Shown in pieces: positions 52,518 through 62,342 of a stretch of 64,000 nucleotides of DNA. The stretch is from assembly GCA_022821085.1 (NCBI GenBank), contig JAJEEG010000003.1, forward strand, positions 18,508-82,507, written 5' to 3'. Within the stretch, counting starts at the first letter, position 1, and every line of letters starts with the position of its first letter. This stretch comes from Candidatus Latescibacterota bacterium (GTDB lineage: Bacteria; JAAXHH01). A program made the position numbers and the translations under genes. A model generated the notes under the pieces. It saw nothing but the letters and a program-made list of their open reading frames with translations, ran no database searches and had not been told where the DNA came from.

Positions 52518-53942
52518 ATGGTGGCGGTCAGCCTAGTCAGCTTGGACAGCATGGACAGCACGGAAAGCACGGAACGCACGGCCAACGCAGTTCTCGAGCC
52601 GCCCGCGGCGTCCGCCGCGACACAGGCGCGGTCCCTGTACGTGGAGACCTACGGCTGCCAGATGAACAAGGCGGATTCCGAGCTGATCGTGGGGCTGCTC
52701 GCCCGCGAGGGCTATCGGGTCACCGACCGGGTCGACCGGGCGGACGTGATCCTGGTGAATACCTGCGCCATCCGCGAGAACGCGGAGCAGCGGGTACTCG
52801 GGCGCATGTCCGAACTGAACCGGTTCAAGACGGCCAACCCCGACCTGATCCTGGGACTCTGCGGGTGCATGTCCCAGCACCTCGGCGACCGGATCATCGA
52901 GCGCGCGCCGTACATCGACCTGGTCGCGGGTCCCGACAGCTACCGGCGCCTGCCGGACATGCTCCGCGCGCTGGACGCGGGAAGCGAACCGGCCCTGAGC
53001 CTGACCTGGGACCGGGCGGAACACTATCTCGACATCGACCCCGTCCGGGAAGCCGGCGTAAACGGCTGGGTCACGATCATGCGCGGCTGCGACAAGATGT
53101 GCTCCTTCTGCATCGTGCCCTTCGTGCGCGGCCGGGAGCGCAGCACGCCCCACGGCGAAGTGGTCCGCCAGGTCGAGCGACTCGCGGCGGAAGGCTACCG
53201 GGAAGTGACCCTGCTCGGGCAGACGGTGAATAAGTACCGGGACGGCGAGGTGGATTTCGCGGACCTGCTTTCCAGGACGGCGGAAGTCGACGGCATCGAG
53301 CGCATCCGGTTCACGTCGCCCCACCCGGCGCATTTTCCGGACCGGTTGATCGAGGCCATGGCGGCTTCCCCGAAGATCTGTCCCCACACGCACCTTCCGC
53401 TGCAGTCCGGCGCGCCTGAGACCCTGTCCCGCATGCGCAGGGACTATACCCCGGAAGTGTTTCTCGACGTCGTCCGGCGGCTCCGGGAGCGCATTCCCGG
53501 GATCGCTTTGACGACGGATATCATCGTGGGCTTCTGCGGGGAGACCGAGGAAGAGTTCGAGGCGACCCGCGAGATGATGCGGACCGTGCGGTTCGACAGC
53601 GCCTTCATGTTCAAGTATTCGCCCAGGCCCGGGACCGCTTCCCACAAACGCCTGGCCGACGACGTGCCGGAAGAAGTGAAGGGCCGGCGCCTGACGGACG
53701 TCATCGAGATGCAGAAGTCGATTTCCGAGACCCGGAACCGCGCGTACCGGGGAAAGACCGTAAACGTGCTCGTCGAGGGCCGGTCCAGGCGGGACGCCGA
53801 CAAGCTCTTCGGCAAGACGGACGCCTTCAAGACGGTCGTTTTCCCGGAGCGGGAGGGCATCGAAACCAACATGATCGTGCCCGTGCGCGTGAGCGGTTCA
53901 ACGCCATTTACGCTGTTCGGAGACGTCGTGGCGACGGCGTAG
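52518..53942 (+). CDS. miaB: tRNA-2-methylthio-N6-dimethylallyladenosine synthase MiaB
   Basis: Radical-SAM methylthiotransferase acting on i6A37 of tRNA. 474 residues: N-terminal MTTase domain with the three cysteines (T-Y-G-C-Q-M-N, N-T-C-A-I-R-E-N, L-C-G-C-M), radical-SAM cluster C-D-K-M-C-S-F-C, the L-L-G-Q-T-V-N-K-Y block and the C-terminal TRAM domain. The N-terminal ~40 residues before Y-V-E-T-Y-G-C-Q are a low-complexity S/D/E/T segment from 9-bp repeats (52526-52588), longer than the usual start. ATG 52518 selected by context; the exact start within the repeat is uncertain. Confidence 0.92.
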   Translation: MVAVSLVSLDSMDSTESTERTANAVLEPPAASAATQARSLYVETYGCQMNKADSELIVGLLAREGYRVTDRVDRADVILVNTCAIRENAEQRVLGRMSELNRFKTANPDLILGLCGCMSQHLGDRIIERAPYIDLVAGPDSYRRLPDMLRALDAGSEPALSLTWDRAEHYLDIDPVREAGVNGWVTIMRGCDKMCSFCIVPFVRGRERSTPHGEVVRQVERLAAEGYREVTLLGQTVNKYRDGEVDFADLLSRTAEVDGIERIRFTSPHPAHFPDRLIEAMAASPKICPHTHLPLQSGAPETLSRMRRDYTPEVFLDVVRRLRERIPGIALTTDIIVGFCGETEEEFEATREMMRTVRFDSAFMFKYSPRPGTASHKRLADDVPEEVKGRRLTDVIEMQKSISETRNRAYRGKTVNVLVEGRSRRDADKLFGKTDAFKTVVFPEREGIETNMIVPVRVSGSTPFTLFGDVVATA

Positions 53943-54044
53943 CCCGGCTGGGTGAGCGCGCCGGCGACGCTTCCCCGGATTCCTGGCAATGCCCGGATTC
54001 CTGGCGCCGGCCGGCAGCAGATACGCACAGGGAGAGGCATTGAA

Positions 54045-54857
<813 letters not shown>

Positions 54858-54962
54858 GCACGGCCGGCTTTGCTGGTCAATGACGGCCGGCACCGGCCAA
54901 TAGGCGGCCGTTGACCGCATGGACGGCCTATTGCGGGCGGCCGGGCAAAACCTGGAGGCTTA

Positions 54963-56090
54963 ATGGCGCGAACGGGAAGAGCGGCGATCCTGAGCGGGGA
55001 GAAGGGCACGTTTACCGTCGGCGAGGCGGTGGTCCCCGATCCCGGTCCGGGAGAGGTGCTCGTAAGGCAGTCCATGTGCGGCGTCTGCGGCACGGACGTG
55101 CACGTCTATCAAGGTCACGCGCGGCGCAAGGCCTTCCCGCTGGTACTCGGCCACGAGATCGTGGGCGTGATCGAGAAGCTGGGGTCCGGCGTCGACTCGG
55201 ACGCCATGGATAAGCCGGTCAGGGAGGGCGATCTCATCGCCATTATCCCGGGGCAGCAGTGCGGGACCTGCTACTTCTGCGCGGTGGTCCGGGAGCCCGG
55301 GCTCTGTCCGAACGTGCTGGCCTACGGATTCCGGCCCTACGCCGACATCAAGCCCCACTTCCAGGGCGGATACGCCGAATACGTGCTGCTGAACATCCCC
55401 CGCAGCAAGTTTCTCAAGGTCCAGAGTCCGCCCGAGGTCGCGGTGCTGCTCGAACCCTTCACCGTCGGCCTGCACTTCGCCGAAAAGGCCCAGATGAAGC
55501 TGGGATCCACCGCGGTCATCCAGGGCGCCGGCGCCATCGGCCTCTTCAGCCTGGCCGCGGCCATCGAGGCCGGCGCGCACCGCACCATCGTGGTCGGAGC
55601 GCCCGCGTCGCGCCTGGAACTGGCAAAGGCCTTCGGCGCCGACGTGACCATCAACATCGAGGAAGTGCCGGACGCGCAGGAACGCATCGAAGCGGTCAAG
55701 GCGGAGACGCCGGGCGGTTACGGCGCCGACGTGGTCTTCGAGTGCACGGGCGTGCCGCCGGCCATCCCGGAGGGCGTGGAAATGCTGCGGCGGGGCGGGA
55801 CCTACGTGGAAGGCGGTCATTTCACCGACGCGGGCGACGTTTCCATGAACCCGTTCAACCATTTCGTGTTCCGCCACATCACCCTCGTCGGAGTCTGGGC
55901 CAGCACCATCACGCATTTCGTGCGCGGCCTGCCTATTCTCGAATCGGGCCGCTATCCCTTCGAGGAAATGGTCTCCCACACCCTGCCGCTGAGCCGGGTC
56001 GGCGAGGCCATCGACGCGCTGTCGACCAACTACCGGCTCGACGGCGAAGAGGTCCGCAAGATCGCCATTTCGGGTGAAGTGGCCGGTTAG
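54963..56090 (+). CDS. zinc-dependent alcohol dehydrogenase family protein
   Basis: 375 residues, medium-chain dehydrogenase/reductase. Zinc/catalytic motifs: G-V-C-G-T-D-V-H, G-H-E-I-V-G, the structural zinc C-G-T-C-Y-F-C ... C, and G-A-G-A-I-G-L-F (cofactor site) with A-F-G-A-D. ATG 54963 with AGG upstream. It is followed 24 bases later by an isomerase, so the two are likely one transcript. The substrate is unknown; close relatives are threonine, sorbitol and xylitol dehydrogenases. Confidence 0.87.
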   Translation: MARTGRAAILSGEKGTFTVGEAVVPDPGPGEVLVRQSMCGVCGTDVHVYQGHARRKAFPLVLGHEIVGVIEKLGSGVDSDAMDKPVREGDLIAIIPGQQCGTCYFCAVVREPGLCPNVLAYGFRPYADIKPHFQGGYAEYVLLNIPRSKFLKVQSPPEVAVLLEPFTVGLHFAEKAQMKLGSTAVIQGAGAIGLFSLAAAIEAGAHRTIVVGAPASRLELAKAFGADVTINIEEVPDAQERIEAVKAETPGGYGADVVFECTGVPPAIPEGVEMLRRGGTYVEGGHFTDAGDVSMNPFNHFVFRHITLVGVWASTITHFVRGLPILESGRYPFEEMVSHTLPLSRVGEAIDALSTNYRLDGEEVRKIAISGEVAG

Positions 56091-56114
56091 AGGCGTAGTG
56101 TAAAGGAGCCCGCA

Positions 56115-56873
56115 TTGAAATTCAAACTGGGATTCAGCGGACTGCGGTGGCAGACCCCGGACCTGGACGAGATCCTCGGGCAGCTCAGGGAAACCGGCTG
56201 GGACGGCTGGGAGATCAGGCAGTCGCTGGACTGGCTGGGATCGGCCAGCCGGGTTAGGGCCATTTCGGACCGCGCGGGCGTCCAGGTCGCCGTGGTCACC
56301 GGAACCGGCATTACGATCGACGGGGATCACGAGATGAAGGAGCGGAACAAGCGCCGCATCGACTTCGCCGCCGACGTGGAGGCGGACACCTTCATGTTCA
56401 TGGGCGCCAACCGTCCGTACGGACGCTCATCGACGCCGGACGACATCCGGGCCCTGGCGGACCTGTCCGACGAGTTCGCCGACTACGCATCGCAGTACGA
56501 CCTGGACGTGTGCTACCACATCCATACCAGCACCACGGTCGATTCCCGCGAAGAGTGGGAGCTGCTCATGCGCCTGATGAAGCGGGCGCAGCTCTGCATC
56601 GACGTCTCCCATTCGGCCTTCTGGCACTACGATCCCGCCCAGTCCATCCGGGACTTCGGGGATCGGCTGGTGTACGTGCACCTGCAGGATTACAAGGATT
56701 ATCGCTTCGTCGAGCTCGGAGATGGCGGACTGCTGGACTTCGGCGCCGCCATGAAGTCGCTGGAGGAGATCGGTTACGACCGGTGGGTGACTGTGTGCCC
56801 CAGCCAGTCGGACCTGCCCGACCTCGAGAAGATGAAGCGGGAGCGCGCCTACCTGCGCAAACTGGGGTATTGA
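56115..56873 (+). CDS. sugar phosphate isomerase/epimerase-like TIM barrel
   Basis: 252 residues of the AP endonuclease 2/xylose isomerase-like superfamily. Visible: L-R-x-T-G-W-D-G-W-E, Y-H-I-H-T, L-C-I-D-V-S-H-S-A-F and Y-V-H-L-Q-D-Y-K-D. TTG 56115 with AAAGGAG at 56102-56108. Forms a pair with the preceding dehydrogenase, mirroring the oxidoreductase-isomerase pair at 26205-28545. Confidence 0.85.
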   Translation: MKFKLGFSGLRWQTPDLDEILGQLRETGWDGWEIRQSLDWLGSASRVRAISDRAGVQVAVVTGTGITIDGDHEMKERNKRRIDFAADVEADTFMFMGANRPYGRSSTPDDIRALADLSDEFADYASQYDLDVCYHIHTSTTVDSREEWELLMRLMKRAQLCIDVSHSAFWHYDPAQSIRDFGDRLVYVHLQDYKDYRFVELGDGGLLDFGAAMKSLEEIGYDRWVTVCPSQSDLPDLEKMKRERAYLRKLGY

Positions 56874-56915
56874 CCGGCCTGGCCGCGCCTCAACCGGCCC
56901 GGTGGCCGGAAAGCG

Positions 56916-58262
56916 CTACTTCCCTCTGGACTTTTCCAACACGGCCAGCGCGATATCCCCGACCCGCTCCGGGGTCTCGGCGATGACCCGGATCATGGGT
57001 TCCTTCCCCTCGTCCCCCAGGTCGTAGACGATATCCGGCACGAAGCCCTGCTCCTCGATGACCCGGGCCGTTCCCCATTCCAGCGAAGAACCCTCCCGCC
57101 TTTTTGATTCGAGCGGCTCCTCGTGCCGGTCGAAGGAGGCGACCGAAAGCCCCAGCCCCCGGCAGGCGCCCAGGATCGATTCATCGTACCGGATGTTCAT
57201 CACGGACCGTTTGGACGGGTCCTTCCGCATGGCGGTGAGGATGATCCGCGCCACGTGCGACGACGCGCCGAACTCGGGCGGCGCCACGGAGCGGATATCG
57301 CGGCGCACGCGGATGAGCCGGCCCGGGAAGGCGGCCACATCGTCCGCAGACTGCGCGCTGGCCAGCCCCATGCCCAGGTTGCACTGCACTTCCGGGACGA
57401 GATCCCCCGCGTGAGCGCTTTCAAGACGCCGCGCCGCGGCCGCCAACTGGTCCAGTACCGATAGGCGATCGGCGCCGCGGTAGAGTTCGTGGAAGTGATG
57501 GACCGGTCCGTGCCCCCCGCCCAGGGGTACCGCGTGGCGCAGGGCCCCGGTGAGGTAGGCCTTCGCGGACTCCACGGCTTCGGACACTCCGGCGCCCCTG
57601 GCCATTCCGGCGGCGATCGCGGACGCGAAGGTGCACCCCGTCCCGTGGGTGCTCCGGGTCTCGATACGTTCGGCCTCGAAGATCCGAAACTCCGCTCCGT
57701 CGAATAACACGTCGACCGCCGGTCCCTCGAGGTGGCCGCCCTTGACGACCACGTGGCGCGGCCCCATCTCGTGGAGCTTTCGGGCGATAGTCTTCATGCC
57801 TTCCGTGTCCGACGCCTCGATGCCCGTCAGCGCCTTCGCCTCGTCCAGGTTCGGCGTGACGACGGCGGCGAGGGGAACGAGCCGATCGATCAGCGTGGAG
57901 ACCGCCTCCGGTTCCAGCAGGGCGTCGCCGCTCTTGGCGAGCATCACCGGGTCCACGACCAGGGGGATGTCGGTATACGGCCGCAGCGCGCCCGCCACGG
58001 CGGCGATGATCTCCGCGTTGGCGAGCATGCCCGTCTTGATGGCCCGGGCGCCGATGTCCGAAAGGACGGATTCGATCTGCGCCGCCACCGCCTCGGGCGG
58101 CAGGTGGTGGACGGCCTGTACGCCGAGGGTGTTCTGGGCGGTCACGGAGGTTACGGCCGACATGCCGTACACGCCATTGGCCGAGAACGTCTTGAGGTCC
58201 GCCTGGATGCCGGCGCCGCCTCCGGAGTCGGAACCCGCGATGGTAAGTGCTACCGGGATCAT
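56916..58262 (-). CDS. thiDN: bifunctional HMP-phosphate kinase / thiamine-phosphate synthase ThiDN
   Basis: 448 residues. N-terminal ThiD domain (~1-260): [24 protein letters not shown], and [14 protein letters not shown] (anion hole). C-terminal ThiN domain (~270-448) includes [18 protein letters not shown] and the late [14 protein letters not shown]. This fusion is more usual in archaea and a few bacteria, replacing ThiE. No purine-rich site before ATG 58262. The convergent isomerase ends 42 bases away. Confidence 0.9.
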   Translation of the reverse strand: MIPVALTIAGSDSGGGAGIQADLKTFSANGVYGMSAVTSVTAQNTLGVQAVHHLPPEAVAAQIESVLSDIGARAIKTGMLANAEIIAAVAGALRPYTDIPLVVDPVMLAKSGDALLEPEAVSTLIDRLVPLAAVVTPNLDEAKALTGIEASDTEGMKTIARKLHEMGPRHVVVKGGHLEGPAVDVLFDGAEFRIFEAERIETRSTHGTGCTFASAIAAGMARGAGVSEAVESAKAYLTGALRHAVPLGGGHGPVHHFHELYRGADRLSVLDQLAAAARRLESAHAGDLVPEVQCNLGMGLASAQSADDVAAFPGRLIRVRRDIRSVAPPEFGASSHVARIILTAMRKDPSKRSVMNIRYDESILGACRGLGLSVASFDRHEEPLESKRREGSSLEWGTARVIEEQGFVPDIVYDLGDEGKEPMIRVIAETPERVGDIALAVLEKSRGK

Positions 58263-58287
58263 GGGAGGTGATTCGGGTGGATGATCG

Positions 58288-59799
58288 TCAGGTCGTCTTG
58301 GGTTGGTTTTCGTAGAACTTCTTGATCAGGCGGTCCAGGTACGCGCCGGGGTTCTCGATCGCAGCCCTGGTGATCTTCAGTTCCCTGGCCTGGATCAGCT
58401 TCAGGCCGTGGACGTAGTCCTTGAACAGTTCCAGCCCCATTTCTTCGGTGGTCCGGCCCTGTTGCTCCGCCAGGTTTTCCAGCGCGGCGGCCGCGGCTTC
58501 GTCCAGCGTGAGCGTGATGTCGTGTTCCGCGTAATACACCTGCACCAGCTCGGCCGGTTCGGGCGGCGCTTCCGCGAGGATCCGCTCGAGTTCGCGTTCC
58601 GGGTACTCCACCACCTCGGCCGTCACGCCGAACTGTTTCACCGTGCTGGATGGGAGTTTCTTCTCGAACCGGATCAGGATCCGCTCCATCGCGCCGATGA
58701 GGCCGCGGGCGCCCGTACCCGACTGGTGGGCCTGTTCGGCGATCAGGCGCAGCGACTTCTCGTCGAAGTCCACGTCGATGCCGTAGGCCTTGAAGTCCAG
58801 TTTCTTGGCGATGATGACCGGGCTGTTCGGGTTCCTCAGGATCTGGAACAGATCGTCGACGCTGAGCTTGTGCAGCACGGCGGTCACCGGCAGGCGCCCG
58901 ATGAACTCCGACTCGAAACCGTACTTGATCAGGTCCTCCGCGGTCACGTGCGGCAGCCATTCGCCGTCATCGGGCTTTTCCGCGCCGTCGCCCTGCTCGA
59001 AGCCCATCGTCTGCACGCTCATGCGCTTCTTGATGATCTCTTCCAGGTTGGCAAAGGCCCCGCTGACGATGAAGAGGATGTTCCGCGTATTGATGCGTTT
59101 TCTTTCCACCTTGCCCGTCTTCTGGAACTGGAGTGCGTTCTCCATCTGGGACGTCAGGTCGTGGGGCGCCTGCAGGTCCACGTCCGTCTCCTCCATCAGC
59201 TTGAGGAGCGTGCGCTGCACCCCGGTCCGCGACACGTCGGGTCCCACGATGCTGCCCGACGAGGCGATCTTGTCGATCTCGTCGATGTAGATGATGCCGT
59301 ATTCCGCCAGCTTGATGTTGCCGTCGGCCTCGTGGACCAGCGAGCGGACCAGCTCGTCCACGTCCCCGCCCACGTAGCCCGTCTCGCTGAAGCGCGTGGC
59401 ATCGCCCTTGACGAAGGGCACGCCGATCCTGCTGGCGATGAGCTTGATGAGGTAGGTCTTTCCCACCCCGGTCGGGCCGATCAGGATGATGTTGTTCTTG
59501 ATGTTCCCGACCGGTTCCTTCTCTTCCTGGAGCCGGATGCGGTTGAAATGGGTGCAGATCTTGGTGGCCAGGATCTCCTTGGCCTCGTCCTGGCGGATGA
59601 CGTATTCGTTCAGGTAGGCTTCCAGCTCCTCCGGCTTCATGTCGAACCGGATCTCCGGCAGCGGGACTTCCTCCGCGGGCGGATCCGAAGGGACGCCTTC
59701 CTTCTCCGGCTGGGCGAACTGGACCTGCGCGCCGTACTTGGTCGAGAAGAACTCCTTGAGGTCCTTCTGAATGTCACCCATGTCGGGGGTCTTGGCCAT
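58288..59799 (-). CDS. ClpX-like AAA+ ATPase without zinc-binding domain
   Basis: 503 residues. AAA+ core related to ClpX: Walker A G-P-T-G-V-G-K-T, D-A-T-R-F-S-E-T-G-Y-V-G (pore loop G-Y-V-G), Walker B I-I-Y-I-D-E-I-D-K, V-Q-R-T-L-L-K-L-M-E, F-I-V-S-G-A-F-A-N-L-E, and the R-L-P-V and G-A-R-G-L sensor 2. A M-G-F at the place of the ClpP-docking I-G-F is present. The N-terminal ~60 residues are an uncharacterised segment, not the C4 zinc-binding domain, and there are extra C-terminal helices. It may be a ClpX paralogue with its own adaptors. No clpP is adjacent. Confidence 0.8.
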   Translation of the reverse strand: MAKTPDMGDIQKDLKEFFSTKYGAQVQFAQPEKEGVPSDPPAEEVPLPEIRFDMKPEELEAYLNEYVIRQDEAKEILATKICTHFNRIRLQEEKEPVGNIKNNIILIGPTGVGKTYLIKLIASRIGVPFVKGDATRFSETGYVGGDVDELVRSLVHEADGNIKLAEYGIIYIDEIDKIASSGSIVGPDVSRTGVQRTLLKLMEETDVDLQAPHDLTSQMENALQFQKTGKVERKRINTRNILFIVSGAFANLEEIIKKRMSVQTMGFEQGDGAEKPDDGEWLPHVTAEDLIKYGFESEFIGRLPVTAVLHKLSVDDLFQILRNPNSPVIIAKKLDFKAYGIDVDFDEKSLRLIAEQAHQSGTGARGLIGAMERILIRFEKKLPSSTVKQFGVTAEVVEYPERELERILAEAPPEPAELVQVYYAEHDITLTLDEAAAAALENLAEQQGRTTEEMGLELFKDYVHGLKLIQARELKITRAAIENPGAYLDRLIKKFYENQPKTT

Positions 59800-59895
59800 A
59801 GGGGATCGGTCCTTTTAGTGCGGTCCGCTTGGGTCTTGGGCGCCGTCGCCTGTTCACGTGCACCATCCGCATCGGCGACGCGGTACAACCCCCGT

Positions 59896-59924
59896 AATAT
59901 AGGTGATGAGGCGCAATCGGGCAA
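59896..59924 (-). promoter_or_regulatory. candidate promoter of the ClpX-like gene
   Basis: Minus-strand TTGCCC (59924-59919), 17-bp spacer, TATATT (59901-59896), about 97 bp before the ATG. Confidence 0.4.
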
Positions 59925-59986
59925 ACGCAATTGACGTGACGCGCCGCCGGAGCGGCCGGTTTTCCCGACGTGAAAGGCTTTCAACG

Positions 59987-60454
59987 CTACGGTTTCGCGG
60001 CGCGGCCGCCGAAGGCGCGCAGGGCCCAGTACCTGACGCGGCTCCACACCCGGCCCATCCCCTCGGACCGGAGCAGATCCCGGAAGTCGCTGTCGGCGGC
60101 TTTCCGGTAATCCCGGCTCAGCCGTCCCATGCGGATCGACTGGTAGGCGCAGTCATGCATCAGGCTCGGGGCCATGGACGACCGGGTGTCGACCGCCGGG
60201 CCCGACGCACCGTCCCAGGAGTACCCGGGATACACCACGAGCCGGTTCCCGTCGAACCGGTACATGGGCAACGGGCTGGCCTCCTGCTGCAGGCGGCTCT
60301 GCCTGTACACTGTAATGGACGGGTACGCATGAGCGAGCCGGTAGACGTACTCCTCCATCACCAGGTACTTGTACTCCCTTCGGAACATCCTGCGCCGGGC
60401 GTCGCTTTTCCTGAGTTCGACCCAGCGTCCCCGCTTCGTGACAGAACAACCCAT
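59987..60454 (-). CDS. DUF1353 family protein
   Basis: 155 residues with the DUF1353-like block Y-S-W-D-G-A-S-G-P-A-V-D-T-R and H-D-C-A-Y-Q ... Y-R-K-A-A-D-S-D-F (conserved Asp/His/Cys pattern). The family is common in phages and mobile regions; its biochemical role is not established. ATG 60454 with AAGGAG; an upstream frame from 60544 is not similar. Its upstream region contains a promoter, a terminator and no other gene. Confidence 0.75.
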   Translation of the reverse strand: MGCSVTKRGRWVELRKSDARRRMFRREYKYLVMEEYVYRLAHAYPSITVYRQSRLQQEASPLPMYRFDGNRLVVYPGYSWDGASGPAVDTRSSMAPSLMHDCAYQSIRMGRLSRDYRKAADSDFRDLLRSEGMGRVWSRVRYWALRAFGGRAAKP

Positions 60455-60545
60455 GATCCGCTCCTTCCTGATGATGTCGCACTGGCCGCTGTTGTTAGAG
60501 ACTGCTCCAGCGGCTGCGCACTGTATTATGTCAGGCAGGGGCACG

Positions 60546-60586
60546 AAAAAACCCCGTGCCGACTGTTGATCAGAAGTAGCACGGGG
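60546..60586 (-). terminator. rho-independent terminator (minus strand)
   Basis: On the minus strand CCCCGTGC (60586-60579) pairs with GCACGGGG (60559-60552) around a 19-nt loop, followed by TTTTTT (60551-60546). An alternative 6-bp hairpin (GGCACG with CGTGCC, 60560-60540) uses the same segment, so the two cannot form together. Confidence 0.85.
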
Positions 60587-60689
60587 ACGCTTGAAGGTCC
60601 GCGGGGTGCGGGTCCGCTTAAGGGACGCGAGCGTATTCCGATTTGAATTTACAGACTACTTACGCCCATGCGTGTACCATGAACGGATA
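60546..60689 (-). ncRNA. candidate small RNA or attenuator leader
   Basis: A consensus promoter (60724-60696) and a terminator (60586-60546) bracket ~140 bp with no recognisable gene. This could be a free small RNA or a leader that reads through to DUF1353 (60454). Only a 6-codon frame (M-V-H-A-W-A) is visible inside, without a ribosome-binding site. The wider gap 60455-60775 (321 bp) contains nothing else identifiable. Expression is not shown by sequence. Confidence 0.4.
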
Positions 60690-60695
60690 GATATT

Positions 60696-60724
60696 ACTAT
60701 ACATATGTTTGGGGTGTTTGTCAA
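60696..60724 (-). promoter_or_regulatory. consensus sigma70 promoter upstream of the candidate small RNA
   Basis: Minus-strand TTGACA (60724-60719), exact 17-bp spacer, TATAGT (60701-60696). 11 of 12 consensus bases, the best match in the window. Confidence 0.72.
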
Positions 60725-60775
60725 GCGGGGTTTTTGATGCAGCGGTCGGGGAAATCCGACAAATGGGCGGGTAAT

Positions 60776-61702
60776 TCACAGCAATTTGACGGGGCTGGCA
60801 CAGGTCCAGGGACCGGATGCCTTCCAATGTTTCGGGCAGGGACTACCGGACACAAGCGCCTCGACGACGGGCGACAGAAACTCATTGAGCGCGGCTGTAG
60901 TTTCCGCAAATAATGTGGGTACATGTTTCTGTTGAATCCGGTTGAGGAATGCCGACCACTGGACCTGTTTGGCGTCTGCGAAAGTACCGGTGAACGCCTC
61001 CACCGTCTGGGACAACGCTGTGCCCCGCTGGTCGAAAGTGAGCCTGACGGCCTCGGTCAGCCTTGCTCCTTCGAAATCGAACTGTCGTGATAGCAGCCAG
61101 ATATCATAGAAGTCTCTCATTCGGCTGTTTAACATACCCAGCTTGACCATGGCTTCGAGCTTCTCGGCAATAGTGCTCTCGCGGTTGTAGCCGATTAACC
61201 GTGGTGCCGGGAAATCCAACAACGCCGGTAGCTGCGCGACTTCCGGCCCGGGATACACCACATCTCCAAAGCCGATATCGATCTGCATGTGGATTTGTGC
61301 CGTACCTAGCGTCCCCTTGAACCGAATCCTGATCCCTTCGCGTTCCGCACCTTCGGTAATGCGCTCGGTTCGGATGTAGGTCGGATCGAAGCGCAGACCG
61401 TCCTCTTGTACGTCTACGTTCAGAATGTCCCGGACCTGCGAGACAGCATCAGTTTCCTCGTGGTGTGTACTGCCAAGCAGATCGATATCCATAGTCGGAC
61501 GAATCTCTGACGAACCCCACACCTGCAGCATCAGCGCGCCCTTAAGGATGAAGCGTTCGTTGTGTTCGGACAGGGACAACCTATAGAGAAACCGCTCCAT
61601 GGCGAAATACTGCAGAAGCTCGCCAAAGGGCCGGTGGTCGCTTCTGGCTTTGTTGAGAAGGCGCTGCCGGACTGACGCGGCAACATCGCGGGCGGGTATC
61701 AC
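60776..61702 (-). CDS. abiEii: AbiEii toxin, nucleotidyltransferase
   Basis: Toxin of a type IV AbiE toxin-antitoxin/abortive-infection system, expected to be a nucleotidyltransferase. 308 residues with A-S-V-R-Q-R-L-L-N-K-A-R near the start, Q-Y-F-A-M-E-R-F-L-Y-R-L, K-G-A-L-M-L-Q-V-W-G, R-P-T-M-D-I-D-L-L-G (the D-x-D active site), E-K-L-E-A-M-V and R-M-R-D-F-Y-D-I-W. GTG 61702 is preferred as it overlaps the antitoxin stop (GTGA) and has GGAGG 7 bases upstream; GTG 61726 would overlap 28 bp. Lower GC than neighbours. The tail after L-N-E-F is unusual. Confidence 0.9.
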   Translation of the reverse strand: MIPARDVAASVRQRLLNKARSDHRPFGELLQYFAMERFLYRLSLSEHNERFILKGALMLQVWGSSEIRPTMDIDLLGSTHHEETDAVSQVRDILNVDVQEDGLRFDPTYIRTERITEGAEREGIRIRFKGTLGTAQIHMQIDIGFGDVVYPGPEVAQLPALLDFPAPRLIGYNRESTIAEKLEAMVKLGMLNSRMRDFYDIWLLSRQFDFEGARLTEAVRLTFDQRGTALSQTVEAFTGTFADAKQVQWSAFLNRIQQKHVPTLFAETTAALNEFLSPVVEALVSGSPCPKHWKASGPWTCASPVKLL

Positions 61703-62292
61703 AGGCTGGCCTCCAGGTAGGGCCACATCACCTTCTCAACCCGACACGCTCGTGCGTATCCCAGTAGCGCGCCCAGGTCAAGTCCGTTGCGCTCCCGGTG
61801 CAGCCGCAGTGCCTCCAGCACAATGTCCATACCGATCCGATTGCGGAACTTGAAACAGTCCGCTACAGTCTTATCACGGTTATAGATCTTAACCTTCGCG
61901 CCGTCAATCCGGTGCGTTTCGATGCCAGCCGAGTAGCTTGCCTTCGAGAACCGGTGGGCTCGCACTGGAGGGTAGTCGAGCGACGGCAGCCGCGACGTTT
62001 GGGTTACTGCTACCGACACTTCATGTGGAATCTGGGTTGTAATGCCGTGGTAGGCCAGTGCCGAGACAAGACAAACTACGGCGTCGGGATAGCGCAGGCC
62101 CACCGTGACCAGATCCGGATCACTGAGTGGTGGTAGCTCTGCCAGCCGGTAGACGCCCCGGCTGACCAGTTCGACGATGCCACGGTCCCTCAGGGTATAG
62201 AGCGTGTAGGGCGTGATCCCATGGCGGACGGCTTCGCTCATTCGAAGCTGGCCGCCGAACGCGCGAAAGGTCGCTTCGGCGGTTTTCTGCAT
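61699..62292 (-). CDS. abiEi: AbiEi antitoxin, transcriptional regulator
   Basis: 197 residues: an N-terminal winged helix-turn-helix (F-R-A-F-G-G-Q-L-R-M-S-E-A-V-R-H-G-I, then Y-R-L-A-E-L) and a C-terminal AbiEi domain (L-V-S-A-L-A-Y-H-G-I-T-T-Q-I-P-x-E-V, Y-N-R-D-K-T-V-A-D-C-F-K-F-R-N-R-I-G). Antitoxins of this type also repress their own operon. A promoter and an inverted repeat lie upstream (62303-62371). Stop overlaps the toxin start. Confidence 0.88.
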   Translation of the reverse strand: MQKTAEATFRAFGGQLRMSEAVRHGITPYTLYTLRDRGIVELVSRGVYRLAELPPLSDPDLVTVGLRYPDAVVCLVSALAYHGITTQIPHEVSVAVTQTSRLPSLDYPPVRAHRFSKASYSAGIETHRIDGAKVKIYNRDKTVADCFKFRNRIGMDIVLEALRLHRERNGLDLGALLGYARACRVEKVMWPYLEASL

Positions 62293-62302
62293 GGCAAGTC
62301 TC

Positions 62303-62329
62303 TTATAAAACGATACTACTTATTTATAA
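62303..62329. promoter_or_regulatory. inverted repeat, possible AbiEi operator
   Basis: TTATAAA (62303-62309) and TTTATAA (62323-62329) are perfect inverted 7-mers, centres 20 bp apart, between the promoter and the abiEi start. Position fits autorepression, which is known for AbiEi; binding here is inference. Confidence 0.45.
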
Positions 62330-62342
62330 CTTGTAACAATAT

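Noticed and set aside
54898..54933. Inverted repeat CAATAGGC / GCCTATTG between the SOD and dehydrogenase genes as a terminator
   Set aside because: 20-nt loop and no T-tract; left out as a feature because no function can be supported.
60587..60690. GGAC-CTTCAAGC-GTCC resembling a T-arm in the candidate small RNA
   Set aside because: Stem is only 4 bp and no tRNA cloverleaf can be drawn around it.
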